Positions 7,831 through 16,040 of a stretch of 39,579 bases of DNA are shown here, piece by piece. Origin of the DNA: Candidatus Helarchaeota archaeon (GTDB taxonomy: Archaea; Asgardarchaeota; Lokiarchaeia; Helarchaeales; HEL-GB-A); NCBI GenBank assembly GCA_016840125.1, contig JAEOSY010000275.1, positions 1 to 39,579 of the forward strand, given 5' to 3'. Position numbers and translations under genes: made by a program. How positions within the stretch are numbered: the stretch's first letter is position 1; the number at the start of each line of letters is the position of its first letter. Under the pieces are notes generated by a model. That model was given only the letters and a program-made list of their open reading frames with translations, was not told the origin of the DNA and made no database searches.

Positions 7831-8718
7831 TTATTGTTCTCCAGACAAGTAGTTCCCACACTTAGGACAGCGTATATTTCCCACTCTGGAGACACGGTAT
7901 CTTTGATTGCAATAGGCACAATACATATGTACAGCTGCCTCTTGGGTAACTTTTTCTTCTTGTTGTCGTAGAATTTCGATGATTAACTGAGTCTGTTCTT
8001 CGATCCATTTCTTTCCTTCTTGGTATTCAATTTCTTTGGCGTAATAGTATGCTTCTTTCAAGAGTTTTAAGGCTTCTTGATAGCTAGCCTTGTTTATCTC
8101 ACCATAAGCTTTTTCCGCTAAACCCATGTATTTCTCAATGTATTCCTTATGCTTTTTTGCTTCCGCATCGACTTCCTCTTGCGCGACCTGTCCTTCTTCT
8201 ATCATAACAAGGTTGGTGGAGAGATTTTCAAATATAGCATCCACACTTTGCCCCGATTTTGCAGAGGACTCGAAATATAAAACATTATGACCGCTGGCTA
8301 GAGCTTCAATTTCAGAATGGGCAACTTCGCGATCGGGAAGATCGGATTTATTTCCTACCAAGAGTAAAGGCAATGAAACGCAATTATTTGCAATCTCAGT
8401 AAACCAGCGACTCAAATTTTCATAACTCTTGCGATTTGTTAAATCAAAGACTATGAGTCCGCCTACAGCACCCTTATAATATAAAGGTCTTACATAGGAG
8501 AAGCGTTCCTGACCACCGGTATCCCATATTTGAAGTTTAACGCGACGAGTCTGTCCATTTATTGCCACATTTATTGTTTTTATTGAAAAATCCACCCCGA
8601 TGGTCATCTTGTAATCATCACGGAAGACCCCCTCGGCAAACCTCACGGTAAGGGCGGTCTTTCCAACACCACCGTCGCCTACTACGACTATTTTAAATAA
8701 GTAATCGAATTCGTTCAT
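7831..8718 (-). CDS. Rab-like small GTPase with helical and zinc-ribbon C-terminal extensions
   Basis: The first 170 residues form a complete Ras-superfamily G domain: GDGGVGKTA (G1), the threonine in KMTIGVDF (G2), WDTGGQER (G3, catalytic Gln kept), NKSD (G4) and SSAKS (G5). The sequence is Rab-like. After it come about 75 residues of helices with a TPR/MIT-like pattern (AEKAYGEINKASYQEALKLL). A terminal zinc ribbon follows with CAYC and CPKC. There is no C-terminal cysteine for prenylation. GTG at 8739 opens the frame, but ATG at 8718 gives MNEFDYLFK, matching MSEFDYLLK of the paralogue at 32636-33394, which shares the helical part but lacks the zinc ribbon. Asgard genomes carry many such GTPases; the extension is likely for target or membrane binding (inference). 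Confidence 0.9.
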   Translation of the reverse strand: MNEFDYLFKIVVVGDGGVGKTALTVRFAEGVFRDDYKMTIGVDFSIKTINVAINGQTRRVKLQIWDTGGQERFSYVRPLYYKGAVGGLIVFDLTNRKSYENLSRWFTEIANNCVSLPLLLVGNKSDLPDREVAHSEIEALASGHNVLYFESSAKSGQSVDAIFENLSTNLVMIEEGQVAQEEVDAEAKKHKEYIEKYMGLAEKAYGEINKASYQEALKLLKEAYYYAKEIEYQEGKKWIEEQTQLIIEILRQQEEKVTQEAAVHMYCAYCNQRYRVSRVGNIRCPKCGNYLSGEQ

Positions 8719-8739
8719 TGCGCTGACCGTGTTTCCCAC

Positions 8740-9204
8740 ATTTTAGAATTTACAAGATATACGCAGCATTCCGACCCCCACGTGGTATTTAGAGGCGATT
8801 TTACTGGATCTGCGAGACATTATTAACTTTGTTATTTTCTTTTAACACTACCTAAAACTCATCATTTTTAAATTATAAGTATTATGAACGGGATTTGAAA
8901 CTATTAATAGATTATATTTAGAATTAGTTTTATGGTTGTTTATTAAGAAAATGGCTGAAATTACCTATTATTCATAATTTCTCTTGTTGAAGATCACATC
9001 CTAATTTAACTAGAAATTCTCCCTAATAAATTTAAAATTCGTATATGTCGTCTTTGTTACCACTCCCTCTTTTCTAACTTCTTATTTTTAACCCACAATG
9101 AGTACCTTATTTTCTACTGGAATTTTATTCATAAATTTATATCCTTTAATTTATAACTTAAACATTAAATTATCACATTAAGAAATGAATTTGGATGGAC
9201 TGTA
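8740..9204. other. Intergenic region between divergent Rab-like GTPase and hef
   Basis: This holds the promoters of two divergent genes. A TTTATAT element at 9136-9142 is a weak TATA candidate for hef. The part next to the GTPase (8755-8820) is less AT-rich and contains the palindrome CCACGTGG plus a 25-codon minus-strand frame starting at 8820 that ends just before the GTPase. No RNA gene or longer reading frame is seen. Confidence 0.5.
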
Positions 9205-11469
9205 ATGGATTTTTTTCAGCATCCCCTCATTAAGGAGAAAGCAATAGAAAGAAGATTATATCAGCAGACCATATTAGGAACATGTATAAATAAAAATAGC
9301 CTTATAGTTCTCCCAACAGGGCTAGGGAAAACTATAATAGCACTTCTGATTGCGGTCACTAGATTGAAAAAATATCCGAATTCGAAAATTATTTTCTGTG
9401 CTCCGACCAAACCTTTGGTTGCTCAACATTTCACAACTTTTAAATCATTATTGGTTTTAGATGAAGAATTGGAGATGCTTACTGGCTCGGTAGCTCCAGA
9501 GAAGCGTAAAAAAGTCTATAAGGATGCGAAACTCCTTTTTTACACCCCACAAACACTTCAAAATGATATAATTACGGGGATTGCCAATTTAGAGGATGTT
9601 AGTTTCATAATTTTCGATGAAGCCCATCGGGCAATGGGAGAATATGCATATAATTTTATAGCGGCTCGATACAAAGTATTAGCAAAGCATCCATTAATTT
9701 TAGGAATGACGGCTTCACCAGGAGCTACCAGAGAAAAGATCGAAACGGTCAGGGAGAATCTATTCATAGAAAATATTGAAGTACGTACTGAGAAAAGTCC
9801 AGACGTCATAAATTATGTGCAAGCTATTGATATAAAATGGGAACGAATGAAATTACCAGTAGAATTTCGCGAAATTAAGGATTTAATTGAGAAGGAATAC
9901 AAAGACATCCTGAAATTTCTTAAAACCCAAAATTACCTTCTTTCTTATGATATATCAAAGGTGACAAAACAAAATCTCTTGGCGGCCCAAGCAAAAATTC
10001 GGCAGGCATTAAATACAGCATCAAGTCCTAAGGCTGCAGATTTTGAATTAATAGCCAAGGTCGCAATGGCGATTCGCTTCTCATACATGCTTGAATTATT
10101 AGGGACACAAGGTTTGAACTCCCTATTAGCGTATCTTAAAAAAATTGAGAAGACGGCTTCAGGGAAACGATCTTCGCGAGTTTTGCGAGAACTGGTTAGC
10201 TCCCCTTTTTTTATTAATCTGAAATCAAAAGTTAATTCTCTAACTGAGAAAGGAGTCGATCACCCAAAATATTCAATCCTTCAAAATTTTTTACAGAAAC
10301 AATTTGAACGGAGCAAATCATCCCGTGTTATAGTTTTTACGCAATATAGAATTACAGCACAGCTAGTGACTGATAAGTTGGGGACTCTTGATGGACTGCG
10401 ACCAATCCGCTTTGTAGGACAGCAATCCAAACCAGGGGATAAAGGATTAGGGCAAAAACAACAATTGGAGATTTTGGACCAGTTTAAACAAGGGGTCTAC
10501 AATGTATTGGTAGCGACTTCTGTAGCAGAGGAAGGGCTAGATATCGCAGAATGTGATTTAGTAATTTTTTATGATGTTGTACCAAGTGAAATCCGGTATG
10601 TACAGCGAAAAGGGAGGACTGGTCGGAGGAGACCTGGAGAAGTAATTATTCTCATGGCCCGTGGAACTCGTGATGAAGGGTATTATTATGCAGCAAAACG
10701 AAAGCACCAAGAGATGCATCGAATCTTGAATAATCTTCAGGAGATGGCACGTAAAAACTATCGCTCTATCGATAACAGTCAAACTCAAATTGAAAAGTTT
10801 GTGAAGAAGAAGAAAATAGATTTTGAAATTGTAGTAGACCATCGTGAATCTTCATCATCACTTGTAAAAGAGTTAGTGTCTTCGGGATTTAATATTAAAT
10901 TAGCACAATTACCTGTCGCAGACTATCGAATAGGCCCCCGAGTGCTCGTGGAACGAAAAACGACTCAAGATTTCTCCAAATCAATAATTGATGGGCGTCT
11001 TTTAAAAGAAATAAAAGAATTGAAGCAAAACTGCACACATCCACTAGTTTTAATTGAAGGCCAAGATCTCTATTCTGCTAGTGCATTGAATTCAGAAGCG
11101 ATCCGTGGAGCTTTTATTAGTATTATGCTCGATTTTAAAATTCCAATTGTAATTGCAAAAGATGGAAAGGAAACCGCAAAATTTTTCAAAACAATTGCAC
11201 GACGAGAAATGGAGAAATTAAAGGGTAAAAAAATCATTCCAACGAGACTTGAAAAAACACCTCAGAAGCGATCAGAGGTTCAACAATTTGTAGTTGCAGG
11301 GCTTCCTGGAGTTGATACAGTCCGTGCGAAAAATCTTTTGAAGAAATTGAAAACACTCGAAGATATTTTCACCGCAGAAGAGGAAGAATTACTGAATGTT
11401 GAAGGAATCGGTAAGAAATTAGCCGAACGAATTAGGAAACTCATAACTGCGAAATATCGTGACAATTAA
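9205..11469 (+). CDS. hef: Hef: SF2 helicase fused to XPF-family nuclease
   Basis: Hef processes stalled replication forks; it is the archaeal relative of FANCM and XPF/Mus81. The 754-residue protein is full length. The helicase half has LPTGLGKT (about 36-43), DEAH at 138-141, MTASPG near 170 and QRKGRTGRR near 470. The nuclease domain has VDHRE near residue 545 and the catalytic ERK near 582 within DYRIGPRVLVERKTT. The C-terminus has two helix-hairpin-helix motifs (VAGLPGVDTVRAKNLL and LLNVEGIGKKLAERI). ATG at 9205 follows a long AT-rich leader with no strong Shine-Dalgarno, suggesting a short-leader or leaderless message. PCNA-bound work with the RFC genes of this window is plausible but not shown by context. 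Confidence 0.96.
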   Translation: MDFFQHPLIKEKAIERRLYQQTILGTCINKNSLIVLPTGLGKTIIALLIAVTRLKKYPNSKIIFCAPTKPLVAQHFTTFKSLLVLDEELEMLTGSVAPEKRKKVYKDAKLLFYTPQTLQNDIITGIANLEDVSFIIFDEAHRAMGEYAYNFIAARYKVLAKHPLILGMTASPGATREKIETVRENLFIENIEVRTEKSPDVINYVQAIDIKWERMKLPVEFREIKDLIEKEYKDILKFLKTQNYLLSYDISKVTKQNLLAAQAKIRQALNTASSPKAADFELIAKVAMAIRFSYMLELLGTQGLNSLLAYLKKIEKTASGKRSSRVLRELVSSPFFINLKSKVNSLTEKGVDHPKYSILQNFLQKQFERSKSSRVIVFTQYRITAQLVTDKLGTLDGLRPIRFVGQQSKPGDKGLGQKQQLEILDQFKQGVYNVLVATSVAEEGLDIAECDLVIFYDVVPSEIRYVQRKGRTGRRRPGEVIILMARGTRDEGYYYAAKRKHQEMHRILNNLQEMARKNYRSIDNSQTQIEKFVKKKKIDFEIVVDHRESSSSLVKELVSSGFNIKLAQLPVADYRIGPRVLVERKTTQDFSKSIIDGRLLKEIKELKQNCTHPLVLIEGQDLYSASALNSEAIRGAFISIMLDFKIPIVIAKDGKETAKFFKTIARREMEKLKGKKIIPTRLEKTPQKRSEVQQFVVAGLPGVDTVRAKNLLKKLKTLEDIFTAEEEELLNVEGIGKKLAERIRKLITAKYRDN

Positions 11470-11543
11470 TTTTAAAAACGATTTTTCGGACGTTATTAAG
11501 TAACAATCTTTTGATTATTTGTAGATGTGAATGGTGGGTTTGT

Positions 11544-11819
11544 GTGCCCAAAGCAAAAAAGAAAATCCAAGAGAAAGAGGTCAAAGGGTGCCTCATCTGC
11601 GAAAGAGAGAGGAACTCAGAAGATTACTGTAATTACCACAGTGTAGCATTTAAGAATCTTCAGGATAGCTATGATGATTGGGTGGAGGCTTATGGGGGAT
11701 TGTCCTTCGCTGAGTATCTTGAAAAACTCATTGAGAACCCAGCAACGGGATTATGGGTCAAAGAAGTAGCAGAGCTTTTGTTAGCCAAGGAAAAGGAAAA
11801 AAAGAATAGATTGGAATGA
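11544..11819 (+). CDS. Small conserved archaeal protein with CxxC/CxxH zinc motif
   Basis: A 91-residue protein with CLIC, then CNYH about 13 residues later, forming a likely zinc site. A helical part follows with the pattern SFAEYLEKLIENPATGLWVKEVAELLL. I recognise this overall pattern from uncharacterised archaeal proteins but know no function. The frame runs upstream to TTG at 11511. GTG at 11544 has GGTGG at 11533-11537 and removes an odd Cys/Trp-rich N-terminus, so it is preferred. It follows hef by about 75 bases on the same strand. Confidence 0.7.
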   Translation: MPKAKKKIQEKEVKGCLICERERNSEDYCNYHSVAFKNLQDSYDDWVEAYGGLSFAEYLEKLIENPATGLWVKEVAELLLAKEKEKKNRLE

Positions 11820-11827
11820 TTTTTTAA

Positions 11828-12967
11828 TCAGAGTAGAGCTAAAAGTAGGTTGTGAATGTCAACTACATTAAGATTTTCAATATTTTCAATTCCAATAAGT
11901 AAATTGTCAAAACATGCGGGACATGCTGTAACGATTTCTTCAGCTCCATTTTCATTATAAAATTTTGCAACAGTTTTAGAAATAGTTGCTGCAACTTCGG
12001 GATAGGTTGCTTTGCATAAACCGCCACCGCCACAACAGTATGCATCGAATTTCTCCCGCTCTAGTTCGATAAGTTTTAACCCGGGTATACTTTTAAGTAT
12101 CTCTCGAGGAGCCTCGAACACACCACTATGCCGTGCTAAATCACATGGATCTTGGAACACAATTTTCTTGTTATACTCCTTCTCAATCTTTATTTTGCCG
12201 TCTTTAATGAGATCAGCAAGAATTTCAGTAGAGTGCAGGATTTCAAACGGTAATTCTTTATCAAATTTCTTGTATTCTTCTTTCCAGGCTAAATAGCATC
12301 CGGGACAGGTTGTGACAATCTTCCTGACACCGAGTTCCTTCATCTTTTCAATATTATGCTTCATGAGTTCCTCGACTTTCTCACCAGTAATTCCCATGAG
12401 AAAATATGGCGCGCCACAGCACCATTCCTCATCGCCAAGTAGTGTAAAGTCGATACCCGCTTTTTCAAATAGCAGAACTAGCGATTCTGGAATGTTATAT
12501 AGGGATCCTTTAAACGATTCCTGGCATCCCACATAGAGTGCAATTTCGGATTGCTTTTTTACCTTATCCTTTATTTTATCCTCGATTTCGTCAGCCCAAC
12601 TCATTCGATCCTCGTTTTCCAGGAGAAATATGTTCTTTTCTTCCATGATACCATCGAGTATTTTGGTAATGATTTCGGGTCCTTGACCTTGTTCAATAAT
12701 ATAGCGCCGGGTAGCCTTCACAGTATCAACAACGTTAGCCCCAGAAGGACAGGTATTCGTACAGATTCCGCAGGTAGTACATGAGAATATGGCTTCCATT
12801 GTCTTCTTGGTTATCCCCATTTTGTTAAGATAGAGATTTCCTGCAAGAGTGACTCTGGCCCTCGGAGTCATGGTTTCGACGAGATTAGTGCGAAACACGG
12901 TGCACATTTGGCGGCAAGTCCCGCATACATTACATAAATAATAGTATTTAATCATATCGTCGCTCAT
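11828..12967 (-). CDS. Fe-S oxidoreductase with two CCG domains (GlcF/GlpC/HdrD-like)
   Basis: This is the electron-transfer subunit of a probable 2-hydroxyacid dehydrogenase. Two [4Fe-4S] motifs lie at the N-terminus (CNVCGTCRQMC and CTTCGICTNTCP). Two CCG domains follow: one with WCCGAPYF and a TCPGCY partner, the second with YCCGGGGLC and ACPACF. The length of 379 residues suits the family. Its ATG overlaps the stop of the FAD-oxidase gene by 4 bases, so translation is coupled and the two proteins very likely form one complex that passes electrons from the flavin to a quinone or another carrier. Confidence 0.88.
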   Translation of the reverse strand: MSDDMIKYYYLCNVCGTCRQMCTVFRTNLVETMTPRARVTLAGNLYLNKMGITKKTMEAIFSCTTCGICTNTCPSGANVVDTVKATRRYIIEQGQGPEIITKILDGIMEEKNIFLLENEDRMSWADEIEDKIKDKVKKQSEIALYVGCQESFKGSLYNIPESLVLLFEKAGIDFTLLGDEEWCCGAPYFLMGITGEKVEELMKHNIEKMKELGVRKIVTTCPGCYLAWKEEYKKFDKELPFEILHSTEILADLIKDGKIKIEKEYNKKIVFQDPCDLARHSGVFEAPREILKSIPGLKLIELEREKFDAYCCGGGGLCKATYPEVAATISKTVAKFYNENGAEEIVTACPACFDNLLIGIENIENLNVVDIHNLLLALL

Positions 12968-14481
12968 TTTTTCTCACCTAATCCTTGAAAATGTACTAAC
13001 TCAGGGATTTCTCCAACGCCCATTTTATCAGGATTTAAAATGTTATTTGGGTCTAGTACTCGCTTGATCTTCTTCATTACATCCATTGTCGCCGTCCCGT
13101 ATTCTTTTTCTAAAAAGTGTTGCTTCCAAAGACCCACACCATGTTCAGCTGTAATTGTCCCGCCTAAAGAATACACAAGTTCCAGAATTTTTTCCTGATA
13201 GTCTTTAATCTTAGAAAGATTCTCTTGAGTGATATTTTGGGCTGAAATTAAATGCACATTACCATCGAAAATATGTCCCATTGTTATTGGAATAACGCTG
13301 TATTCTTGAGAGAGGGCCTTTGCTTCTTTTAAAAAGGCAATAATTTTTGAGGGGGGAACTGCAATATCGAGGACAGCAGGAATAAACATCCGTGGAACTT
13401 TAGGGGGATCCATGCTGCGCGCGATCCCAGGTCCAGCATAATGTCGAGCATCCCAAAGATGCTTTTGAGTAATAGTATCATCCATAACTTTCATTTTGGG
13501 TAGATCTTGAGCAAATATTTCGGGATTAGTTACCGCATCCTGAAGTTTTTGAAGGTCTTCCTTAAAGGAGGATCCAATAATTCTAATTAGCAAGGTTCCA
13601 TCTCTTTTTGGCACCTTGATTTTAGTCTTTATTATACCTTTCTTTAAGCGATATTTGAAATTGGCATTCATCCCTTCGATCGTCATAGTATCTACGAATT
13701 CGAGTAAGGCGAGGTCTATATCCAAACCGCGGATGATTTGGATTGCTTTGCCTGCATTTTCCAGTTTTTTATAGGCTAGAACTAACGAAATTTCATTTTT
13801 TGGCATAGGTTGAATTTTTAAATAAATCTCTGTGTAGATACCTAGCGTTCCTTCTGAGCCCACAAACAAAGAAGTCAGATCATACCCCGCGACAGATTTT
13901 TCATTCCTTTTATGACCAGTATGAATTGTCGATCCATCCGCCATCACTACCTCTAATCCGCGAACATAATCACGGGTTGTTCCAAAACGAAAGCTGGAAG
14001 CGCCACTGGCATTATTCCCAACCATCCCGCCGATCATACAAGAAAAGGCACTTCCGGGTTCTGCTGGAAAGAAAAAGCCATCCTTTGCAAGGACTTCTTG
14101 AAGATACCAAAATTCCACTCCAGGTTCTACAACTACGTATTCTTCTTCAAGGTTGATTTCTAGAATTTTATTCATATGCTTTCCTATGTCCAAGAGGACA
14201 CTATTTTCCTTAATGGGCAAAACCTGACCCGCTAGGGAAGTGTTAGCGGCTCGGGGAATGATAGGGATGTTATTTTCATTAGCGAGTTTCATAAGTTGGA
14301 CTATTTCGTCCTTATTTTTTGGAGTTACTAGAAAGCCAGCGTTAAAGCTCACATTGTCATAGATCGCTTCGATTCCCTTCGCAACCCAGTCACCACTTGC
14401 AATCAAGTCAGCTTCATCGATAGAAACATCAGCTTCGCCAGAAATTTCAACTAATTTTTTGTAAATTTCTTCCTTATCCAT
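12964..14481 (-). CDS. FAD-linked oxidase, GlcD/D-lactate dehydrogenase family
   Basis: It likely oxidises a 2-hydroxyacid such as D-lactate or glycolate. The 505-residue protein has the PCMH-type FAD fold: IPIIPRAANTSLAGQ for pyrophosphate binding, PGSAFSCMIGGMVGNNASG near residue 140, and RFGTTRDYVRG. The C-terminal cap has GHIFDGNVHL and TAEHGVGLWK, which carry the active-site histidines of the family. A 4-base overlap with the downstream Fe-S gene marks an operon. The true substrate cannot be told from the sequence; 2-hydroxyglutarate or an alditol are alternatives. Confidence 0.9.
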   Translation of the reverse strand: MDKEEIYKKLVEISGEADVSIDEADLIASGDWVAKGIEAIYDNVSFNAGFLVTPKNKDEIVQLMKLANENNIPIIPRAANTSLAGQVLPIKENSVLLDIGKHMNKILEINLEEEYVVVEPGVEFWYLQEVLAKDGFFFPAEPGSAFSCMIGGMVGNNASGASSFRFGTTRDYVRGLEVVMADGSTIHTGHKRNEKSVAGYDLTSLFVGSEGTLGIYTEIYLKIQPMPKNEISLVLAYKKLENAGKAIQIIRGLDIDLALLEFVDTMTIEGMNANFKYRLKKGIIKTKIKVPKRDGTLLIRIIGSSFKEDLQKLQDAVTNPEIFAQDLPKMKVMDDTITQKHLWDARHYAGPGIARSMDPPKVPRMFIPAVLDIAVPPSKIIAFLKEAKALSQEYSVIPITMGHIFDGNVHLISAQNITQENLSKIKDYQEKILELVYSLGGTITAEHGVGLWKQHFLEKEYGTATMDVMKKIKRVLDPNNILNPDKMGVGEIPELVHFQGLGEKK

Positions 14482-14783
14482 CTAAACCACCAAAACTCTA
14501 ATTACATTACAATAAATCTACTAGTAAGTTAATAATTTCCTAATTAAAATAAGAATTTTGGTTTGAGTTAATAGGATATAAATAGACACATTTATGTCTA
14601 AACTTCCACTACATATTGCGAAAATATCAATCAACAGGATAAATACTTGAGAATTGAAGAATATTTGGATATGATTAAGATATTTAAGAGAAAAGAAATA
14701 GTTTCACACAGAAATAACAAGATTTAAGTTGTAAGATTGGGATTTATTTAATAAGAACCAACAAATTATGTGGTGTTAATAAA
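14482..14783. other. Intergenic region upstream of the FAD-oxidase operon
   Basis: Very AT-rich, with no gene seen. It holds the TATA/inverted-repeat element listed separately at 14574-14600, and no RNA gene. Confidence 0.5.
14574..14600 (+). promoter_or_regulatory. TATA-like element next to a 6-bp inverted repeat
   Basis: ATATAAATAG at about 14577-14586 resembles an archaeal TATA box. It overlaps the first arm of an inverted repeat, TAGACA (14583-14588) and TGTCTA (14595-14600), with a 6-nt spacer. A repeat covering the edge of a TATA box is the usual place for an operator. Which gene it controls (the small ORF at 14784 or the divergent oxidase) is unclear. Confidence 0.3.
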
Positions 14784-14954
14784 TTGGTTAGTGCAAAGGA
14801 AAACTCGAATATAGACGATATCCTTAATGATTTAATCAAGCCACAGCCAATTTCAGTTTCAGCACCCCCTGCCTGTTATCAAGACGAGAAGACATATAGA
14901 AAAACGCGTTTTGATTGTCTCGATTGCGATTTCTTTGATTCCTGTAAGGTATGA
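14784..14954 (+). CDS. Small Cys-rich protein (56 residues)
   Basis: TTG at 14784 is preceded by GGTG at 14772-14775. The frame encodes an acidic N-terminal helix (NIDDILNDLI), a proline-containing linker and a Cys-rich end: one Cys in PPACYQ, then FDCLDCDFFDSCKV. Four cysteines in 26 residues suggest a metal site. Unknown family. It lies between the oxidase operon and the GTPase/receptor cluster, convergent to the latter. Base composition and Shine-Dalgarno support a real gene, but its size makes this uncertain. Confidence 0.5.
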   Translation: MVSAKENSNIDDILNDLIKPQPISVSAPPACYQDEKTYRKTRFDCLDCDFFDSCKV

Positions 14955-15054
14955 TTGCTGGAGCTACCTTATTTTTCAACTGAAATGGTTATTTGCTTAT
15001 TTATTCTATGTTATTAGACCTAATTTTTCTTCTAATGCCTCAATTAAAATTCTT

Positions 15055-15600
15055 TTATCTCTTTTTTCCATAGAAAGTTTCGTATTTTTTTACCGCTAAT
15101 TGATGGAATGCTTTCTCGACACCATGCCCTGATTTAGCAGAGGTCTCAAAGAAGTCCAGGGCCCCAATTTCAGATGCAAATTGCTTAGCATCCTCTTCAG
15201 AAACCTGGCGACTCTCTTCCAGGTCTATTTTATTTCCAATAATTATAAATGAAACATTAGTTGTAAATTCGTCCAAGTCTTTCTTCCAATTTGGAAGTGT
15301 TTTGAATGAATCACCGTCTGTAATATCATAAACGAGAAATCCGGTACTTGCACCCTCAGCATATTTCTTTCGTAAGTCTCTAAACTGTTCTTGCCCACCT
15401 ATATCGTATACCATTAACGATAGGATATTATTTTTGTATGAAATTTGCTTCTCATAAACATTATATCCTAATGTACTAATATAATTAGCTTGGAATTTGT
15501 TGTTAACGAACCGTTCCACTAAAGACGTCTTTCCTACACCCGCATTCCCGAAAAGCACCATTTTATAGCGGATCGTTTCAATTGAGGACATAATTTTCAT
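15055..15600 (-). CDS. Ras-like small GTPase (downstream of the surface protein)
   Basis: A compact G domain of about 181 residues: GNAGVGKTS (G1), the threonine in YISTLGYN (G2), DIGGQEQ (G3, Gln present), NKID (G4) and ETSAKS (G5). There is no C-terminal extension and no cysteine for lipidation; the tail is basic (KKYETFYGKKR). It is very similar along its whole length to the GTPase at 21690-22229, sharing long blocks such as NYISTLGYNVYEKQI, LRKKYAEGA and KAFHQLAVK. The two are clearly duplicates and flank the giant membrane protein. Starts at 15603 (TTG), 15600 (ATG) and 15591 (ATG) are possible; none has a strong Shine-Dalgarno. Confidence 0.92.
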   Translation of the reverse strand: MKIMSSIETIRYKMVLFGNAGVGKTSLVERFVNNKFQANYISTLGYNVYEKQISYKNNILSLMVYDIGGQEQFRDLRKKYAEGASTGFLVYDITDGDSFKTLPNWKKDLDEFTTNVSFIIIGNKIDLEESRQVSEEDAKQFASEIGALDFFETSAKSGHGVEKAFHQLAVKKYETFYGKKR

Positions 15601-15745
15601 CAAAGAATTAATTTAATTTAGAGTTTTCTTAGTAAGAAATGTGGCGATAGAACCTATTTAAATGAATATGCAATAATAATGATCTTGATGGAGGGATTTT
15701 GAGAATCCAAAGTTTTTAATGAACTAAGAAATTAAATTACATTTG

Positions 15746-16038
15746 TTAATTCTCGCTTGTATTTTTAACCTTCATTTTAGTATCTTCTTTTTTAATAGGA
15801 GTAGATCCTAATTTATTAGGATCGATCGGAGAAAAAATGCCTTGTTTCTTTAAGCAATGGAATGGTTTTATTGCTCCAATCTTAAAAAAACGCTGTGGAA
15901 TTCTTTTGAATAAACCACTCCTTATTTCTGCCTTGATATCACAGCCATTATCTTTTCAAAGAAGTGGGTTGCGAGGAACAGATCACCAAGATCACGGAAT
16001 TTTTGAAGGAACCTCAGTTCAAATCGGCTATTAAAATG
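15746..16038 (-). pseudogene. Probable broken or frameshifted gene fragment
   Basis: Two open stretches in different minus-strand frames follow one another. The first reads ELRFLQKFRDLGDLFLATHFFEK. The second reads DIKAEIRSGLFKRIPQRFF, continues through IFSPIDPNKLGSTPIKK, and ends at a TAA at 15746-15748. Adding one A to the AAAA run at 15953-15956 would join them into one frame of about 95 residues. Neither has an obvious start codon. The protein-like composition suggests a decayed gene end or a sequencing error; I do not recognise the family. It fills the gap between the giant protein and its downstream GTPase. Confidence 0.35.
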
Positions 16039-16040
16039 CT

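Noticed and set aside
8745..8820. 25-codon minus-strand frame just upstream of the Rab-like GTPase
   Set aside because: Considered as a leader peptide; too short, and no Shine-Dalgarno or conserved pattern supports it.
15804..15823. Perfect 8-bp hairpin GATCCTAA/TTAGGATC with a 4-nt loop
   Set aside because: Considered as a terminator or operator, but no T-run follows on either strand at the right place, and it lies inside the probable gene remnant.
15837..16034. 65-codon plus-strand frame
   Set aside because: No Shine-Dalgarno and no family pattern; the opposite strand holds the more protein-like, broken frame.
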